Source: Casuarius casuarius
Taxonomy: Eukaryota; Chordata; Aves; Casuariiformes; Casuariidae
Length of the DNA: 64,000 nt
NCBI GenBank assembly: GCA_003342895.1
Contig: PTFA01000271.1
Location: forward strand, 993,252-1,057,251
Direction: 5' to 3'
The first letter of the stretch is position 1, and each line of letters opens with the position of its first letter. Positions 48,445 through 61,560 of this stretch are shown piece after piece. The position numbers were made by a program, and so were the translations under genes. The notes beneath the pieces were generated by a model, which saw only the letters and a list, made by a program, of their open reading frames with translations, was not told the origin of the DNA and ran no database searches.

Positions 48445-51330
48445 TTCGGAAAACACTGGCTTCTTGCAGGAGAGTGACTTCAGCCATGTCCTCATTGAGG
48501 GCAGACAGCTTGTCATTTTTTGCATACTTAGAAAATAGCTTTGCCCCAGACAGAGGGTAATGTCTCTCAACCTGCCAAGGTGACATCAGTGGTGGGGCTG
48601 CAGCTGGGAACCGCTGTGCGGCGTGGATTAAAGAAAGGCACTATTGTGACTAATAACAAAATTTGCTCGGGGGGAGGAAATAATCTGTGCTGGCATCCCT
48701 GGAGAGACGCTGCAGCCTGCGTGTGCAGCCGCATGATACTCACATCCTGCTGCTGGCAGGTCCAGGCTGCNGTGTGTCCAGAAGTTCCTGGCAGTTGGCA
48801 GGGCTCCTTTGCAGGAGCTCTGCCATCCGTCGCTGGAGCAGGACCGAGCAGCTTTCTTCCATGTCAGGCAGACAAATAGAGAAAGCAATAATGAAATAAA
48901 CACCTGCTTTACTCCTACAAGTGCTATACCATTCCTTTAGGATGTTGCTTCCTGGTGCTTGTGAGATCTGACAAACTAAGGAGCCTGCACTTGGATAGGT
49001 GACCAGTGAAGATCATCTGCCACCGTGGGTGCTTTTGAGCTGCTGGCTTGAAGGGGGTTCTGGAAGCATGTGGACTTACTGGATTTCTGGGAAGTAGGGC
49101 GCTGGGGTGTAAGAAGCTGGAGCTAAATTTGGTGGTCAGATCGGTGTGCATTTTAAGTTTGTTTGGGTCNTGGCTGGCATCCAGCCTGGCTGTATACATA
49201 CCTGCCTTCAGTAAAGGAATCTGTACTGACTAAGTGTTTACGTGCTCAAGGGTAGGCATCAAGGTATTTTCTGTCTGTGCTTGTTCCAGCTGTGGACACA
49301 GATCTCCGTTCTGAAGTCCTGCTGTGCAAGCAGGCATGCAGATGCCCTTGTGTTTGGCAGTTTATATGGGGGCTTTTATGTGTTTGTGTGAGTTTGTGGC
49401 TCAACAGCCTTCTTTCTGAAGGACTGAGCTCTTCCCTACCTCTGCAAGTCACTGCGCTTGCAAAGGTGCTGTCTTCTGGGCTGAACTGGGAAAGCTGCAT
49501 TGCTGAAATACCATAGCAGTTATGACAAGCATGCTCGGCGCGTGCTCCACTCATCTGAAGGCAGAACAGCATGGCAGGGCTGCAGGGGTCAATACTAAAT
49601 ATGTGCCGGTGGTAAGTGGAGCTTTGCCAAAGCACCTTGAGCCAGCATCACTTCTCTGGTGTACTGTGGCTGTTTGGACACAGGCAGAGCTGTGTGGCAC
49701 ACCATGACAGGACAGCACTGGACCAGGAACAATGACGGGGTCCTGCTAGTCTTTCTGAACTGCTGATTCTTGAAAAGCTTTCCTGCTGCCAAGCTACAGA
49801 CCTGCTTGAAAAAATGAAAGGGAAAAGCTCCAGCTCAGCTGCTGCCTGGCAGCTCTATAATGCCGCTGGAGCTGCAGGACAAGGCCAGCCAGGCAAGCGA
49901 AAGAAACACAAGCATGCGCTTGCAATCTCCAAGCCATGTATGTGATGTCCTGTGGGTTATAAATAACTGCATCACTCAGAACAGGTTTGTGAGAGAGGTC
50001 AGGAAGGATGGTTGTATATGGGGAAAAAAAAAAATCGGTTCTGTTTCATTAAAGTTGCCTTCCCATTTGGTGCTTCACTGCCAATACTGGGATGATTAAT
50101 TAGAAGTGCTGGCTCCGTTCTGGCCTCCCTTCTAGATTATGCCAGTGCAGAGGAATACAGACTTGGATCTTTGCCCAGGGTAATAGATCTGTGTCTTATT
50201 TCCAGCTTTTTCACTGGAAGGAAGAAGGAAGGTGAAGCACTGGCTGTTGTAGGAGAGCAGCCTGGAGTCAGAAAATGGGATCTGTTGCTCATCAGCCCTT
50301 TATGGAGGGCAAGCTCTTGACAGTTACCAAGGAGAGACTCATATGTCCACCTCTTCTAGGGTTGCCTCCTTGGCTATGTGTGCACCAGCAAAAATAGGAC
50401 CATAGGTGCCCCAGCAGTGCAGTTCTCCTGATGCTTGTGAAGTGAATGCTGTAGTCCTCAGAGGGCCCACATGTGTCCTCTCCCTGTCCCCAGCAGGAAG
50501 GGATGCTACAGGCTGAGCTGCTAGTGGTGATGGTGAATGAGGGCCCTGCACAGCCCCTGCCTACCTGGCTTTCTCCTGTCTCGCTCTCCAGCCCTTGGGA
50601 GGNGGTGGCCTTCATCTGTGGTTTCATGTCTCCTCGGCTCCTGGGAGCTGGCGGGGGTGGTGCTAGTTATGTTCACGGTGAGCCTGAGGGATGAGGTGCG
50701 GTGCACTGGGGCTGTGTGCAGCCACCTCTGTGTTTCTGTAGGTGGTTTCTCAAGCTGTGATACAGGCATTAGTGAGACTGTGCGGAAACCTCTGCCAGAT
50801 GATGTGCACCCCTTAGCACATTTCTCTTCCTCTGCTTCCTTCCCCAACCAAATTCACTATAAGCGTCCCATCAGATACAGATGAAGCCCTATAACATTCA
50901 CACCCTCTACTTGACTGACTGCCTGGAAAGCTCCTAAGCTCTCTAAAGGGGAGGTGATGGGGTCTCACCGCTCACAGTAAAACTGATGCTGCTGAAGCAT
51001 CAGAAATCTTGTGATTTGATGCTACTAGAATTAGAATTGTATCACTCTGCAGTTTATCATTTTTATACACTGATTGGCCAGCAGTCTGATCTAATGGCTG
51101 TATACTAAGCTTTACAACAAGCAGGTGATGGTTAATGAACATCTCGGTGAGCCCTCTGACACGAAGGAGAGATGCGAGAGTGGTGCTCTGTGCAGCACAT
51201 CTGGCAATGAGTCTTTTATCCTGCTGTTGGATTGAATGTCCNGATAAAGAAATGTAGTTGAGCGGGCTTGTTTTACTACTTTGAGGAATGGCTTTAGGAG
51301 CCAGAAACCCTGGGATCTGTTTTTGATTTA
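48445..51330. other. Intronic sequence, nothing recognised
   Basis: Contains several ambiguous bases and only short open frames. No family resemblance was found. Confidence 0.5.
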
Positions 51331-51422
51331 CCACGTGACATCAGATTCCTTACCTGCAAGCTGGGNAAAAATGATACCTCTTTCCAGGGGCCTTGCAGGG
51401 CTCAGCTAAGATTAATAAGGGA
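51331..51422 (-). repeat. MIR-type SINE remnant, reverse orientation
   Basis: CACGTGACATCAGATTCC, CTTACCTGCAAGCTGGGNA, AAATGATACCTCTTTCC, CCTTGCAGGGCTCAGCTAAG and ATTAATAAGG follow the complement of the MIR core (cagtttcctcatctgtaaaatggggataatacctacct..agggttgttgtgaggattaaatgag). It is diverged. Confidence 0.6.
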
Positions 51423-54400
51423 GGAAGGGAGATGAAATAGCCATGACATTTTATTGCTATTATTAATAACGTAGAGAGAAGCCAGGGCATCTCTGTGAAT
51501 AATCTCTAGTAGTTTGCCTTTTGAGGTCTGGCTGTGGTTTCTTTCTTCTCCTACCCTCTACTAATCGGAACAAAGCCTGACTTTGTAGGAGGAGGGCTCA
51601 GAAACCAACGTTTCTCAGTGTCTGAATAAAAAGCAGAGAGTTTCCTGGTGTAATTAGGTCCAGGCTCTCAGGAAATGAAGGCCGTCTAGTTGATAAGTTT
51701 TTAGTAATGATTACCAAGCTATGGCTGGGGAAAAGTGAGCAAAGTGTTTTCATTTCAGAAGCAGCAAATCCAGCTGAGACTTGTGGTGTATGTCGTGTAT
51801 GGAGGCAATTGTCCAAGTGGTATGCAGCCTCCCTTGCTAAAGCGTGGGCCAGATTGAGCCTGGTACAACTCCACAGCAGACAAGAGTTACAGCAAGAGAC
51901 AGGGCAGCGTACGCTGTAACATGCTGCTTTTGCTGAGTGTTGATGTCTTTTTGCAGACTGCTGTTAATTCTTTTCTCAGTGGTGCAAATTACTAATAGTG
52001 CTCATCAAAGCTCATGGAGCTGCAATAGGGTAAGAGTGACTTTTGCAAGGCCTCTTAGGTCCTCTCCGAAAGCAGTAAATGTTTCTTGGGTAACGTTGGA
52101 TAAAGTGAAGCCTGAAAGTACACATGCGTGAACATGCATAATTGGGGTTCTTTGGTGTGCTTTTGTTCCTGTATGTCAGCCTTATCTGTAATAGTCAAAG
52201 GCTCTTAAGGAAGTGGACCTTTCCTCCAATGTTTGCAGGGTCAGACTGCGCTGAAAACAGGTAGCAATAGCTATGATGTGAAATCAACACAAATTGCATC
52301 TCGTGCCGGAATACTCATCATCCTACCAACCAAGAGAGCACCCTTGAGATCTGATGTGCTCTTAGTGTCCCAGATGACAGTGTGGGTTGAGGTCCCCCCA
52401 TTTCATCTGATTCAGTTTCAAAGTGATGTATTTTTTCTAGAAAATTTAACCCTCATTAACTCAAATGTTTTTGATTTTTAGCAAAACATTGGAAGGATCT
52501 AGGAAAGTTTGCTGTTCTATTGCTCTGATTCTTGACTTACAGGCATGAAAATAGATGTGTAGGTATATTTTGCAGCAACCCCCACGTCTTCTGAAAACTC
52601 TAATATAGCCTAGCTGCAGGTCTTTTTCAGCCACACGTCTACTCTGGCAACAGTAATATGCTGAAGTCTTAAAATCTCACAAATCCCTTATTTATTGCAG
52701 CTTGTATAAATGGGTTCCAGAAAGGATTACACAGCTCCCTGGAGGAGAAGTCCATCAGTGGCTTTTAAGCACTATAGTCTAGAGGCAAATTCTGACTCGG
52801 GAAGTCTGTAAACTGCTGCTTTCACTGACTATGCCCTCTCTGGGAGGATCACTGTGTGCCTGCCGTGTTCTTGCACTCCACCTATGAGTGTCCACCACTG
52901 GGCTTGNTGGAGGAAGGCTCCTGAGATATGACAACCTTTGGCTCAAACTAGTTTGGCAGGCCTTACAGAGGGTGCCCCTCACAAGACCTTTCCCTTGCTC
53001 TGCCAAAAGAACAAGTGAGATCTTACTGCAGAACTCTGGATATATTTTCATTTCCCCCCTTTCACCTTCTGACTTTCTCTACAATCATTGCTTTCTTCAG
53101 AAAGTAAATGCAGTGCCAAGATGCTGGCCCAGAAATGGGTGAATCTGTCAGATCAGCATAGAAATTTCTTTGCAGAGACTGCAGGTTTTTCTAGAATCAC
53201 TTATGGCATAAGCTGAGTTTGTTTCCCATTGGCTTCAAACAGTTCTGCGAGTGAACAGGGTCTCTTTACAAAGCAGTTCAGCAGTTCTGGTGGGCCTAGT
53301 TGTGGAGTATGTCTTTGGAGTGATCCAAATGATACCAGCTCAGGTGAGATGGATATGAATACAGGCAGCTCTGCTGCCTTGCTGTGGTCCCTGAGCTCTC
53401 CTGGCTCCCACAGGCTGGCAGAGCAGGGAGGGAAGAGGCATCCATCCCCACTTCTGGAATTGGACAGCCCATATTCTCTGACTGGCACTTCAGCCAGAAT
53501 GCCAAATTTTTGACCTTTTTTCAGTGTTTTCTCTCCTCTGTCATGACATTCCAGTATCCACTGGCACCCTCCCACGTTCTCCCACCACTTGTTTATAAGT
53601 CCTCTTTAGGCTTTTCAAAATGCTTGCTCAACTATATTGATGAACTGGTAATTTCTTTAATGAAGTCTGCAGTGCCGTAATGTCCTTCCGCCTCATGGAG
53701 GTTTCCAAGCATTCAGCAGTTGGGAGTCATGATCCATTGGTTTATGACGCCAGCCCTGGAAAAGGTATTCCAAAAACACTGGCAGGAAAAAATGTGTTAG
53801 AAAACCATTCCCTTAGAGACTTTCAAATGTTTTGGTGAGATGGAAATGTTTGGTGGCAGGGAGATGTATAGTTATACTATGAGTCTGTTTTCTCTTTGGG
53901 ATTTACAGTTTTAATTTGCCTCTTCCCTTTGCTGCACATCACAGCTCACTGCACAGAGAGATAATAGCATATTTCTCAGATGTTCNCTGCCCACCTTGAG
54001 GGCTGTGTACTCTTTGCTTTTCAAGCAAATGGTGTGGTATTAATAAAATAAACTGACCAGAATCACTGTTAGGGTCAGTTGGTACCTTCTGTCAGAGGTG
54101 AGCTTTCTATTGCTAAGGTGGAAGGTGGGGAAGAGGCGGACTCAAGGCTTGGAACAGGGCTTAGGCTGCTCCTTGACAAAACTCTGTTTATATAAGAAAA
54201 GGGCTGCATAAAAGAGGTGTCATTTAATCACCAAGTCCGTGTGGCTTTCTGGCTCCAAGACGGTCATGAGTAATCTGCACTTTGTCTCAAAAAGGCATTT
54301 TCTAGGGGCACGTGTAGCCGTTTGGATGATGTTGAGTAACAGCGGACAAGCATATGTGTTTTAGCAGCAAACTTTGGCCCCTGAAGGACATTCAGCAGTT

Positions 54401-57400
54401 CATCATGTCTCAGCCTTTTAAAAGGTTCTGAGCCATTACTAAAACCTGGAAAGAGAGGAAAGTTTCTGCTATAAGAATTTTTGTTTGTCTCAGATTTTTC
54501 TGCTGTGTTTTTCTTAACTGTTTTCTAGTTATTTCTATAGAGATATCAATGTGGAGACAGCTTGGTTAGGAGTGCTTCAGCACTTGATGTTACCAGCCAG
54601 CACAGCTTAACTAGTTGTAGTGTCCTAGATTACTGCCTAGGAGGCAGGATGCTAGAGAAAAATAATACCTGAACTGGAAAGCTCCTGTTCTGTGGACCTC
54701 AAAGAAGGAAGATTTATAAAAGCAAGAAAAGCACAGAATCTGGAAAAACAGGAGTATGTGAAGGGTCTGCTGATTTTTGGATCTGGTCTCTGACTTGCAT
54801 TGCCATGTTCTTGTCAGTGTATCGGCAAAATACAGGCAGAAGTACAGATACGCAGAAGTATTCCAGAGTAAGTTTCTTTGGCCTATTCTTTTAGGCACAT
54901 GGATGGCANTGGCCTATTGTGCACAGCACCCTGGTGATTCGCCATCACATGTGTGGTATTTGTTAACCGATTCAGTCACAAGAGCATAACTCTTGTCCCT
55001 CTGTTGAGAGAGGAGGTTGCTTGATGCCGCTCTTAAAATCCTTTACTGATGGAAGTCTTTTGATACAGGTATACGTGCCGCGGTGTTATCTGGCCTTCAT
55101 CCATGTTGGAATAAACACTATTGAGTTTGTCTCCTTGCAGTTGGCTCTGTTGTGGATTATACTTCAGAGACAAAGGCTGTCTCATCTCTGCTGGGATCTT
55201 AGATCCCAGAAGGCTGTCTGCAAAGGCNTTGTGCAGTGATCCTCTCCCACATGTCTCCCATTCCATCTGTGTTGTCACTTTGCTTCAGTTCTCTCATTGC
55301 GAAGGAGTTTGCTTTGTTTCTGGCCCAAATCAAATGCCTTTGGGTCTTTAAGGTTGGAAGACTTTGTGGAAATGTAGACTATTCCNGTGGCATCTTCACT
55401 ACTGCAGAGTGCCCTATCTGCTGCTTTGTGTGACTCATACTTACATGACGCACTCACTGCCCCTTTCAACTGTAGGTCTTGTTAGGTTTGGTTCCCCTCT
55501 CTGCCCCCTAAAAGCATGCAGTCAATTTGGGCCTTAATCAGTTCGAANCATTCCAGCCTTGACCCTTCCTTGCTTCACGTACAAAGAGCTCCTCACTGCT
55601 GCCAGCTTGCTTAGCACGATTGCCATCTCTCCTCTCAGGTATTTCCTAGAATTTCTGCCAGGGGACCACCTGTCTCTCTGCCTATTGTCAGTCAGTATTA
55701 TCAGATTAAAGCTCATTATTTGTCTAACAAACTGTGGCCCATGGGATTCTTGCTGGTGGTCTGCAGCAAAGAGGGTTAGTCATGTACTGCTTGTTTCCAG
55801 CTGCTCAATTTCATTAGCTTAAAATGTGCAGACTAATCTTTGAGTGATACTTTCCCAGGTGTGCAATGACTGGGGGTGCTACAGGGATACTATAACAACA
55901 GAAGAAAGGATATGCATGAGAGCCTCTGAGAATGCCTGCCTGGTTTTATACCTGCCTTTTAATCTAGCACTGCTTGTTGTTGTTTATCTTTAAGAATATC
56001 GCTACTCACACACTACTTACCTCTGAGGGCCCCTGGCTTGTGTGTAATTGCCTGCCCAAGGAAGACCCTGGGGTATAGGAGTTTCAGTGGATAACCAATC
56101 TGCACAGAGTCTTCAGGCCTGAATACATCCCACCTGTTCTAATGGAAATTATAAAAGAAGCTCTTATTTGGCTTTTGGTTTACACTAGCATCCTTTAAAA
56201 TAGAGCCCATTTCTAGCCTGACACAGCTCTCAGGAGCTGATCAGAGTCTTCCTGTGGTCTGCTGTGCAGGATGTTTTGTACCATTGAGGGCAGCAAGACT
56301 ACTACTTTTTGGCAGGGCAGTGATGTGTTTGCAGCATGACCATTTTAAATCAGAGGCTGGGAGGGAGGGGGGGACCACTGCCTAACTATCAGCCGTAGAA
56401 ATGATTTTTCTTACGCAGAGTAGCATGCTGAAGTCTGTACTGCCAGATCCTTTGTTTGCGTGATCTCAGCTGTTGTTTACTGGCATGGAGGGAAGATTCC
56501 CCTCTAAAAGGAGTTTGTTACTCAACTTTTAGAGATCCAGTCCTAGGGATTTTTCTTGCCAGGAGAACCCACACTGCATATTCTAGAAGTTTTTCCTCAT
56601 TTAAAATGCTGTTTCACGCACAACTTAGCTGTCATCAGAATATCTGAAACAGAACTGAGTGTTTTCTTAGGAGAAAATCTGACTTGGAGCATTTTTCACC
56701 GTCAGTCATCTCAAAGGCTCAGTAAATGCACACACATTTCCCACTGCTGACTCCCAGGATGAATCCTAGGATGCATCAATGTGTTTGAGATTTGTGCAGG
56801 AAGGTTTCCCGCCGGGAGATGGTTTAGCAAGTCACTTGCCAGGAGTAATGACCTGCCCCATGTGTGCTATTTATTACACAATGTGTGCATTTAAGCATAT
56901 ATTACACAGGCACGAACATATGAAAATCTGCATTCTTAACTGTCCGTGAACAGTTTAAGGAAAGTTTGTCAGAAGGAGAAGAAATGAAGTGTTGGAAGGG
57001 AGGGACCGAAGAGAGATTTTACTCTCAAATTCCAGATTGATTTGACTCTTTTTAAGTTAAAAGCACCCTTGCGCTGGTCTTAACCCGAACCTCTGGAAGA
57101 TCATAATGTATTTGTGTTGTGTGGTGCTTTTTTGTGCTGCCCGGTGCATTCCCAGCTGGGCTACAACCCGTTTTTCTCTCCTTGCTCTGGGAATAGGACT
57201 GCCAGAGCACGAAGCAGCAAAATGTCTTCCATGAATTTTCATGAATTAGTGTCATACTTCAAAGGAAGAGATTTTCCACCATCCTTCTCTAAAAGCTTCC
57301 TCAATGCAAAAGGGCCTTCTCAGGCAGGAGGACGCAGTCAGTCCATTCTGCATTTACACATGAATACTTATGTAAAATAGAGTTCAAATGCCACAGGTAA

Positions 57401-58289
57401 GGGAATTGTTAGGACATCTGATTTGTCTTGGATAACTGAAAGAATTTGTTCCACAAAGAATGTTTAAATGGTTTGTCCAGTTCAATTTTAAATTTCCAAG
57501 TATTTGTTACTTTCTGGAGACTAATTCAGCATTCAGTCGGCTCTATTGACCATCTACCTNCCAATCTGCGTTTGTTTGTGTACTGAAAAATTGCCTTTTG
57601 GGATAACAAAAAACCTCATATCCTTCCCAACTTCCCTTTCTTGTGAGATGTTTTCCCTGTGCCAGTTCTCCAAATGGGTTCTGTTTTGGGAGTGGGTCTA
57701 GCAGGGTGGCTATTCCCCGGGGCCTGCAAGTGCCCAGCTCTCCTTGTGGTTCTGCGCTGGCACTGGGGGGGTGCAAGGAGGTCAGGCGTCTTTCTGTAGA
57801 TGAGTGATCCCATCAGCAGAGGAAAAAACTTCCTGATTAACTTCTCAAGAGTTTCTTCCTTCTCTATTTGCTGTATTACATTATTGAGGCAAGGTCACAT
57901 GCTCTTTATAGCCATCTCACTGCTACTAGCTTCTACCCACCTAGTCAGTAAGCTCTACAATAGACACAATGAGATTAATCCTTTGTGACATTGAACCTTT
58001 TATTTCCCCTGTTATCTGTGCTTTCCAATTCCAGAGCCTGCCTCCCTCTGTAGAGTCTAGCACAGATAAGCCCTTGATACAACAACAGCAATGGAACTAT
58101 GGCAAAGTTTAAAAAAACAGTACCTGTCCCTCAAAACACCCATTGGCTGGGAGGTTTGAGACTTCGGTTTCTAGGTCAGCTGAATAGTTTTAAATTTTTT
58201 CTTGGAGACTTTATGGTAGGCTCATGCATTCAGCATTAAACTGTGGCTATGTGCAGGTAGGTATAGTCTTGTCACAGCAAGAAACTCTG
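51423..58289. other. Intronic sequence, nothing recognised
   Basis: Almost 7 kb with only short open frames and several ambiguous bases. No transposon family or RNA gene was recognised. A stretch near 54180-54330 is free of simple repeats but shows no diagnostic motif. Confidence 0.5.
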
Positions 58290-58299
58290 GGTTTTGAGG

Positions 58300-58385
58300 A
58301 ATCTACCACATTTTCCAGTGTATAAGATTCACTCCTCCCTCTTCCCACCAAAAAAAAGAAGTTTAAATTCAAAATGTGTTTTATG
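58300..58385. repeat. Possible DNA-transposon terminal fragment
   Basis: TCTACCACATTTTCCAGTGT then ATAAGATTCACTCCTCCC is, in complement, like the widespread vertebrate repeat end 'gtcttatacaccggaaaatacggta'. That end belongs to non-autonomous DNA transposons. Only one end is readable and the family is not assigned. Confidence 0.4.
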
Positions 58386-59589
58386 TGCTGAACACACCTT
58401 AAGATAGAAAGGGATTGGATTATGACGGTCACACAGAATGCATGACAGTTGCCCATAGGTGACAGTACCTTCAATGAAAGATGGGAGCAGAGGGGATTTG
58501 GTGTCAAAAACAGTATGAGGTCTTTTTTTATCATGTACTGTATCTGCATCATGTAGTGTACTGACTCAAGTCAGTATCAAAATTGCATTGGCTGCATTCT
58601 CTCTAAAATCTGACTATTGCTTGTTTCTAAAACTAATATCCTTGTTTTTTGCCTTTAGAAGTATGGGGTGAGCTGGGAGCCACTTAGTACCAGTAGCTGT
58701 TCTGAATATAGCAGCTTTCCCCTAAAAATGGTGCTATTTCACTGCTAAACATAAGAAAAGTGGTGGTATGACCCACCATCCCATGCCACCTCTCTGCAAG
58801 GGTAGACTCTAACACTGCGCAGTGCTTGTTTCCCAAACCTGGCAGTAGGTCGGTTCCAGTTCATTACCCCCGCTGCCACCACCAGAGAGCAAACTTTAAA
58901 GACTGCAAGTTTACAGTCATTGTAGCTAAAAACCCAAGTGCTGATGCATGGCCTCTTCCCTAGGGAACAGGCTAGGGATTTATGCGTGTGTGTTGAACAC
59001 CTGGCACAAGAGGGGCATTGGTCAGGACTCATTCATCTGTGAATGATGAGTGCAAGCGTGAATTCAAAGCACATGCCCTCATGTGGAGCCGAGCCAGCCT
59101 CAGCTGTTTTCAGATGGCCGTTAGAGATTAGGTGAATTGTCCGGGATTCACTGTCACCCTTTTCGAAGGGAGCAGCAGCCAAAGCGATGATAAAATCAAA
59201 CAGCAAGGTAGGCATGTTCCAGCGTGGTGCTTAGGAGAGCAAGGAAACAAGTGGTGTTTATTTCCTGAGCACGGCAGGTCCATGACAGTGACGGTACAGG
59301 TACAAATTAGGCAGGCGTAGAGTGTGTTGGCTGGGCGTGCAGCTTGACAAATACCCCAGAACAACAATGAACTGTGAATGGACTGTTAATGTAATATTAG
59401 ATGTTTTGTCATCTCACCCATGAAACCTCCATACAGGATTTTCTTAACTGCAGTCAGCAAATTGGCACTGACTGTATAGGGATGCTCTAAATCTTCACAG
59501 TGCTCTCTCAAAGTCCTTTCGGCAGCCTGTGTTTAGTCCTTTCTAATGCTCCAGTTGAAACAGTCTTCCTAATCCAAGTTATTACTACA
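58386..59589. other. Intronic sequence, nothing recognised
   Basis: No exon, RNA gene or repeat family recognised. Open frames stay below 102 codons. Confidence 0.5.
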
Positions 59590-59652
59590 GGCTGGAAATC
59601 CTGGTCCCACTGAAGTCCACACCAACGTTCTCCCTAATTGTAATGGAGCTGA
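59590..59652. repeat. Ancient amniote palindromic repeat fragment
   Basis: AATCCTGGTCCCACTGAAGT, followed after a diverged centre by CTCCCTAATTGTAATGGAGC, matches an old sauropsid repeat whose two arms read 'cctggccccattgaagtcaatgg' and 'ccattgacttcaatggggccagg'. The arms are now only partly complementary. It is probably the core of an extinct non-autonomous DNA element. Confidence 0.5.
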
Positions 59653-60171
59653 GCGTTTCCAACTTGCTGGAAATCTTTAGTCTAAGGTTTTGTTTGTTGA
59701 AAAATCATTTTCCTATTTTCCTTTGAAATGTAACACTTCTAACACTTGAACTCAAAATAATTTTCAGCATCAAAACACAGAAGTATTTAAAGATTGTTTT
59801 CCCCTGCTTCACTCAGCTCTAGCTGTTGTCATGGTAAGATCAAAATAGAGTATTTCAGGGTATCTCTCAGTGATGACGTTGTGATTTTGTGTGACCTTTT
59901 GTCTGAAATGTACAGTGTTTGCTGGAACATCTCTAAAGCTTTGTATCAATCTTGTTCAAATAGTGTGAGTAAGTGGACCTTAGAGCAATTTAGTTCTACA
60001 GTTGTCATTTTTTCCTTGCNGGTTTTCAATCGGTGATAGTTGTTACAGTTAGTGTTTTATGTGGTGTTTTGAGAGCCCTTCAAAGATCAAAAATCCCCTT
60101 GTGTTACAGGCTTGCATGTTCTTGTAGTACCCAAGTTGCCTGCCATCTAAATAAATGAAATGGATACCCAG

Positions 60172-60310
60172 TGAGAGAATGATTATTATTATTCGTTTAA
60201 AACAATGGAAAATCAGGCACAGAGAAAGTGATTTTTTCCGATGGCCACACAATGAGATTGACAGGGCCAAGAACGGAGTCCCAGTGTCCAGAGTCTCTGC
60301 CCAGACCTTA
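60172..60310 (+). repeat. MIR-type SINE remnant
   Basis: GATTATTATTATTCGTTTAA, AACAATGGAAAATCAGGCAC, AGAGAAAGTGATTTTTTCC, GATGGCCACACAATGAGATT and GACAGGGCCAAGAACGGAGT follow the MIR consensus (attattattatccccattttacagatggggaaactgaggcacagagaggttaagtgacttgcccaaggtcacacagc) in order. It is among the better preserved MIR copies in the window. Confidence 0.75.
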
Positions 60311-61205
60311 AAACACCAAAATATCCTTCTCCTCCTTGTGAATTCTGAGTTTTTTGGCAAAAGGTCCTCCAAAGTGTTTCATAATTAATGTCAGTGCTAG
60401 TTTCTAAATGTGTCTTACCAGTTAGGAATTTGCTATTATATATACACACACATACTTAAGAACTCCCCAAAATTTAGCAGCAGTTGGCTTTTTGTGTTAC
60501 TTTAATGTTTCTAAGGCAAACATGGGACATGATGAATTGAGAAGTGTTGATTTGAAGTGTTCTGCTTTGAGTTCACTTATCAAAACCGAAAGGTCATCTC
60601 TGCTGTAAAGAGCCAGGGCCAGGACTAGACACAGCTTGAGTCTTGTTTTTAGGATGGGAAAGGGATTTTCTGTTGTGTCTAGAAACCAGACTCTGTGCAG
60701 TTCACAGAGGCAGATTTTATCGAGGAAGAGCCAAGTTAGGACCTGTGGCNGGTTTTGACAGCCTTCCAAAAAGGAGCTGGAACCAAAGGAAAAAGAACAT
60801 ATCCCACAACAGGCTGTGTCAGTTTGCAGCTCAAGGGACCGGTTCCCTTGCTGAGATGTATATGGTACCTTTTGAGCCCACATAGCAGGATGCTGCAAGA
60901 AGAGAAATCTGTAGTTGTCAGATGGAAGAATGCAGCCCTCCTGAGCAGCTCACACTGGCTTAATAGCATTCCTCTGGATCACATCAGCAGCTCGCTTCTC
61001 TCTGGCAAAACTCTCATCCCGTTAGGGCCTCTCTAATTACAGGCTACAGCAGCAGTCTCACCTGTGTTTAATATGACTTGAAAACACCCATCGTGATCAG
61101 TCCTTTATATTCTATCAGATGCTACCCATTTGAGATGAGGTTTTCCAGGATGGGGTTCTAAATGAGAATGTCTCCCATCTCTGTTTTTTTGTAATTTCTA
61201 CATTG
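60311..61205. other. Intronic sequence, nothing recognised
   Basis: Only short open frames and one ambiguous base (60750). No repeat family recognised. Confidence 0.5.
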
Positions 61206-61560
61206 AAGCTTTTTTTTTTTTTTTTTGAGGGGGGGTATTTCTTAGGACAAAATGCAGTCTGTTGTCCTAGTTCAAAAGTTCTTACTGTCATTTTGCTTAG
61301 ATGCTAGGAAGCCACAGGGTTGTTCTAGAGGATGGTGTCCTTAGGAAAACTCTCCCAGGTTGAGCCAACTTAGAAGGCATTGAGAAATAACAATTTATAA
61401 GTTACCAAAGGCTTGTTGTTGTGGCAGTTGGATTGCTGATGTGTCTGTCTCTCCTGAGCCAGTTCTGGACCCTCATAGCCCCTCCCTGACACCAGTTGCT
61501 CCATATTAAAAAAAAAAACAAAAAAAACACAAAAAAAACAAAAAAAAACCAAAAAAGCTT
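61206..61560. repeat. 355-bp segment bounded by inverted T-rich and A-rich ends
   Basis: The left end reads AAGC followed by 17 T and the right end reads (A)n ... AAAAAAGCTT. The ends AAGCTTTTTT and AAAAAAGCTT are therefore inverted repeats flanking about 280 bp of ordinary sequence. The right tract (61508-61556) is almost pure A with single C interruptions every 7-11 bases, like a decayed poly-A tail. It may be one foldback element, or two retrocopy tails in opposite orientation. Confidence 0.5.

Larger units (their letters stand above)
38575..60750. other. Interval containing all ambiguous bases (24 single N)
   Basis: Single N characters occur at 38575, 38694, 38932, 40923, 42988, 43205, 44815, 46010, 47150, 47810, 48771, 49170, 50603, 51242, 51366, 52907, 53986, 54909, 55228, 55386, 55548, 57560, 60020 and 60750. 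None occurs before or after. They share no common sequence context. This is a property of the assembly rather than biology. Confidence 0.95.
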
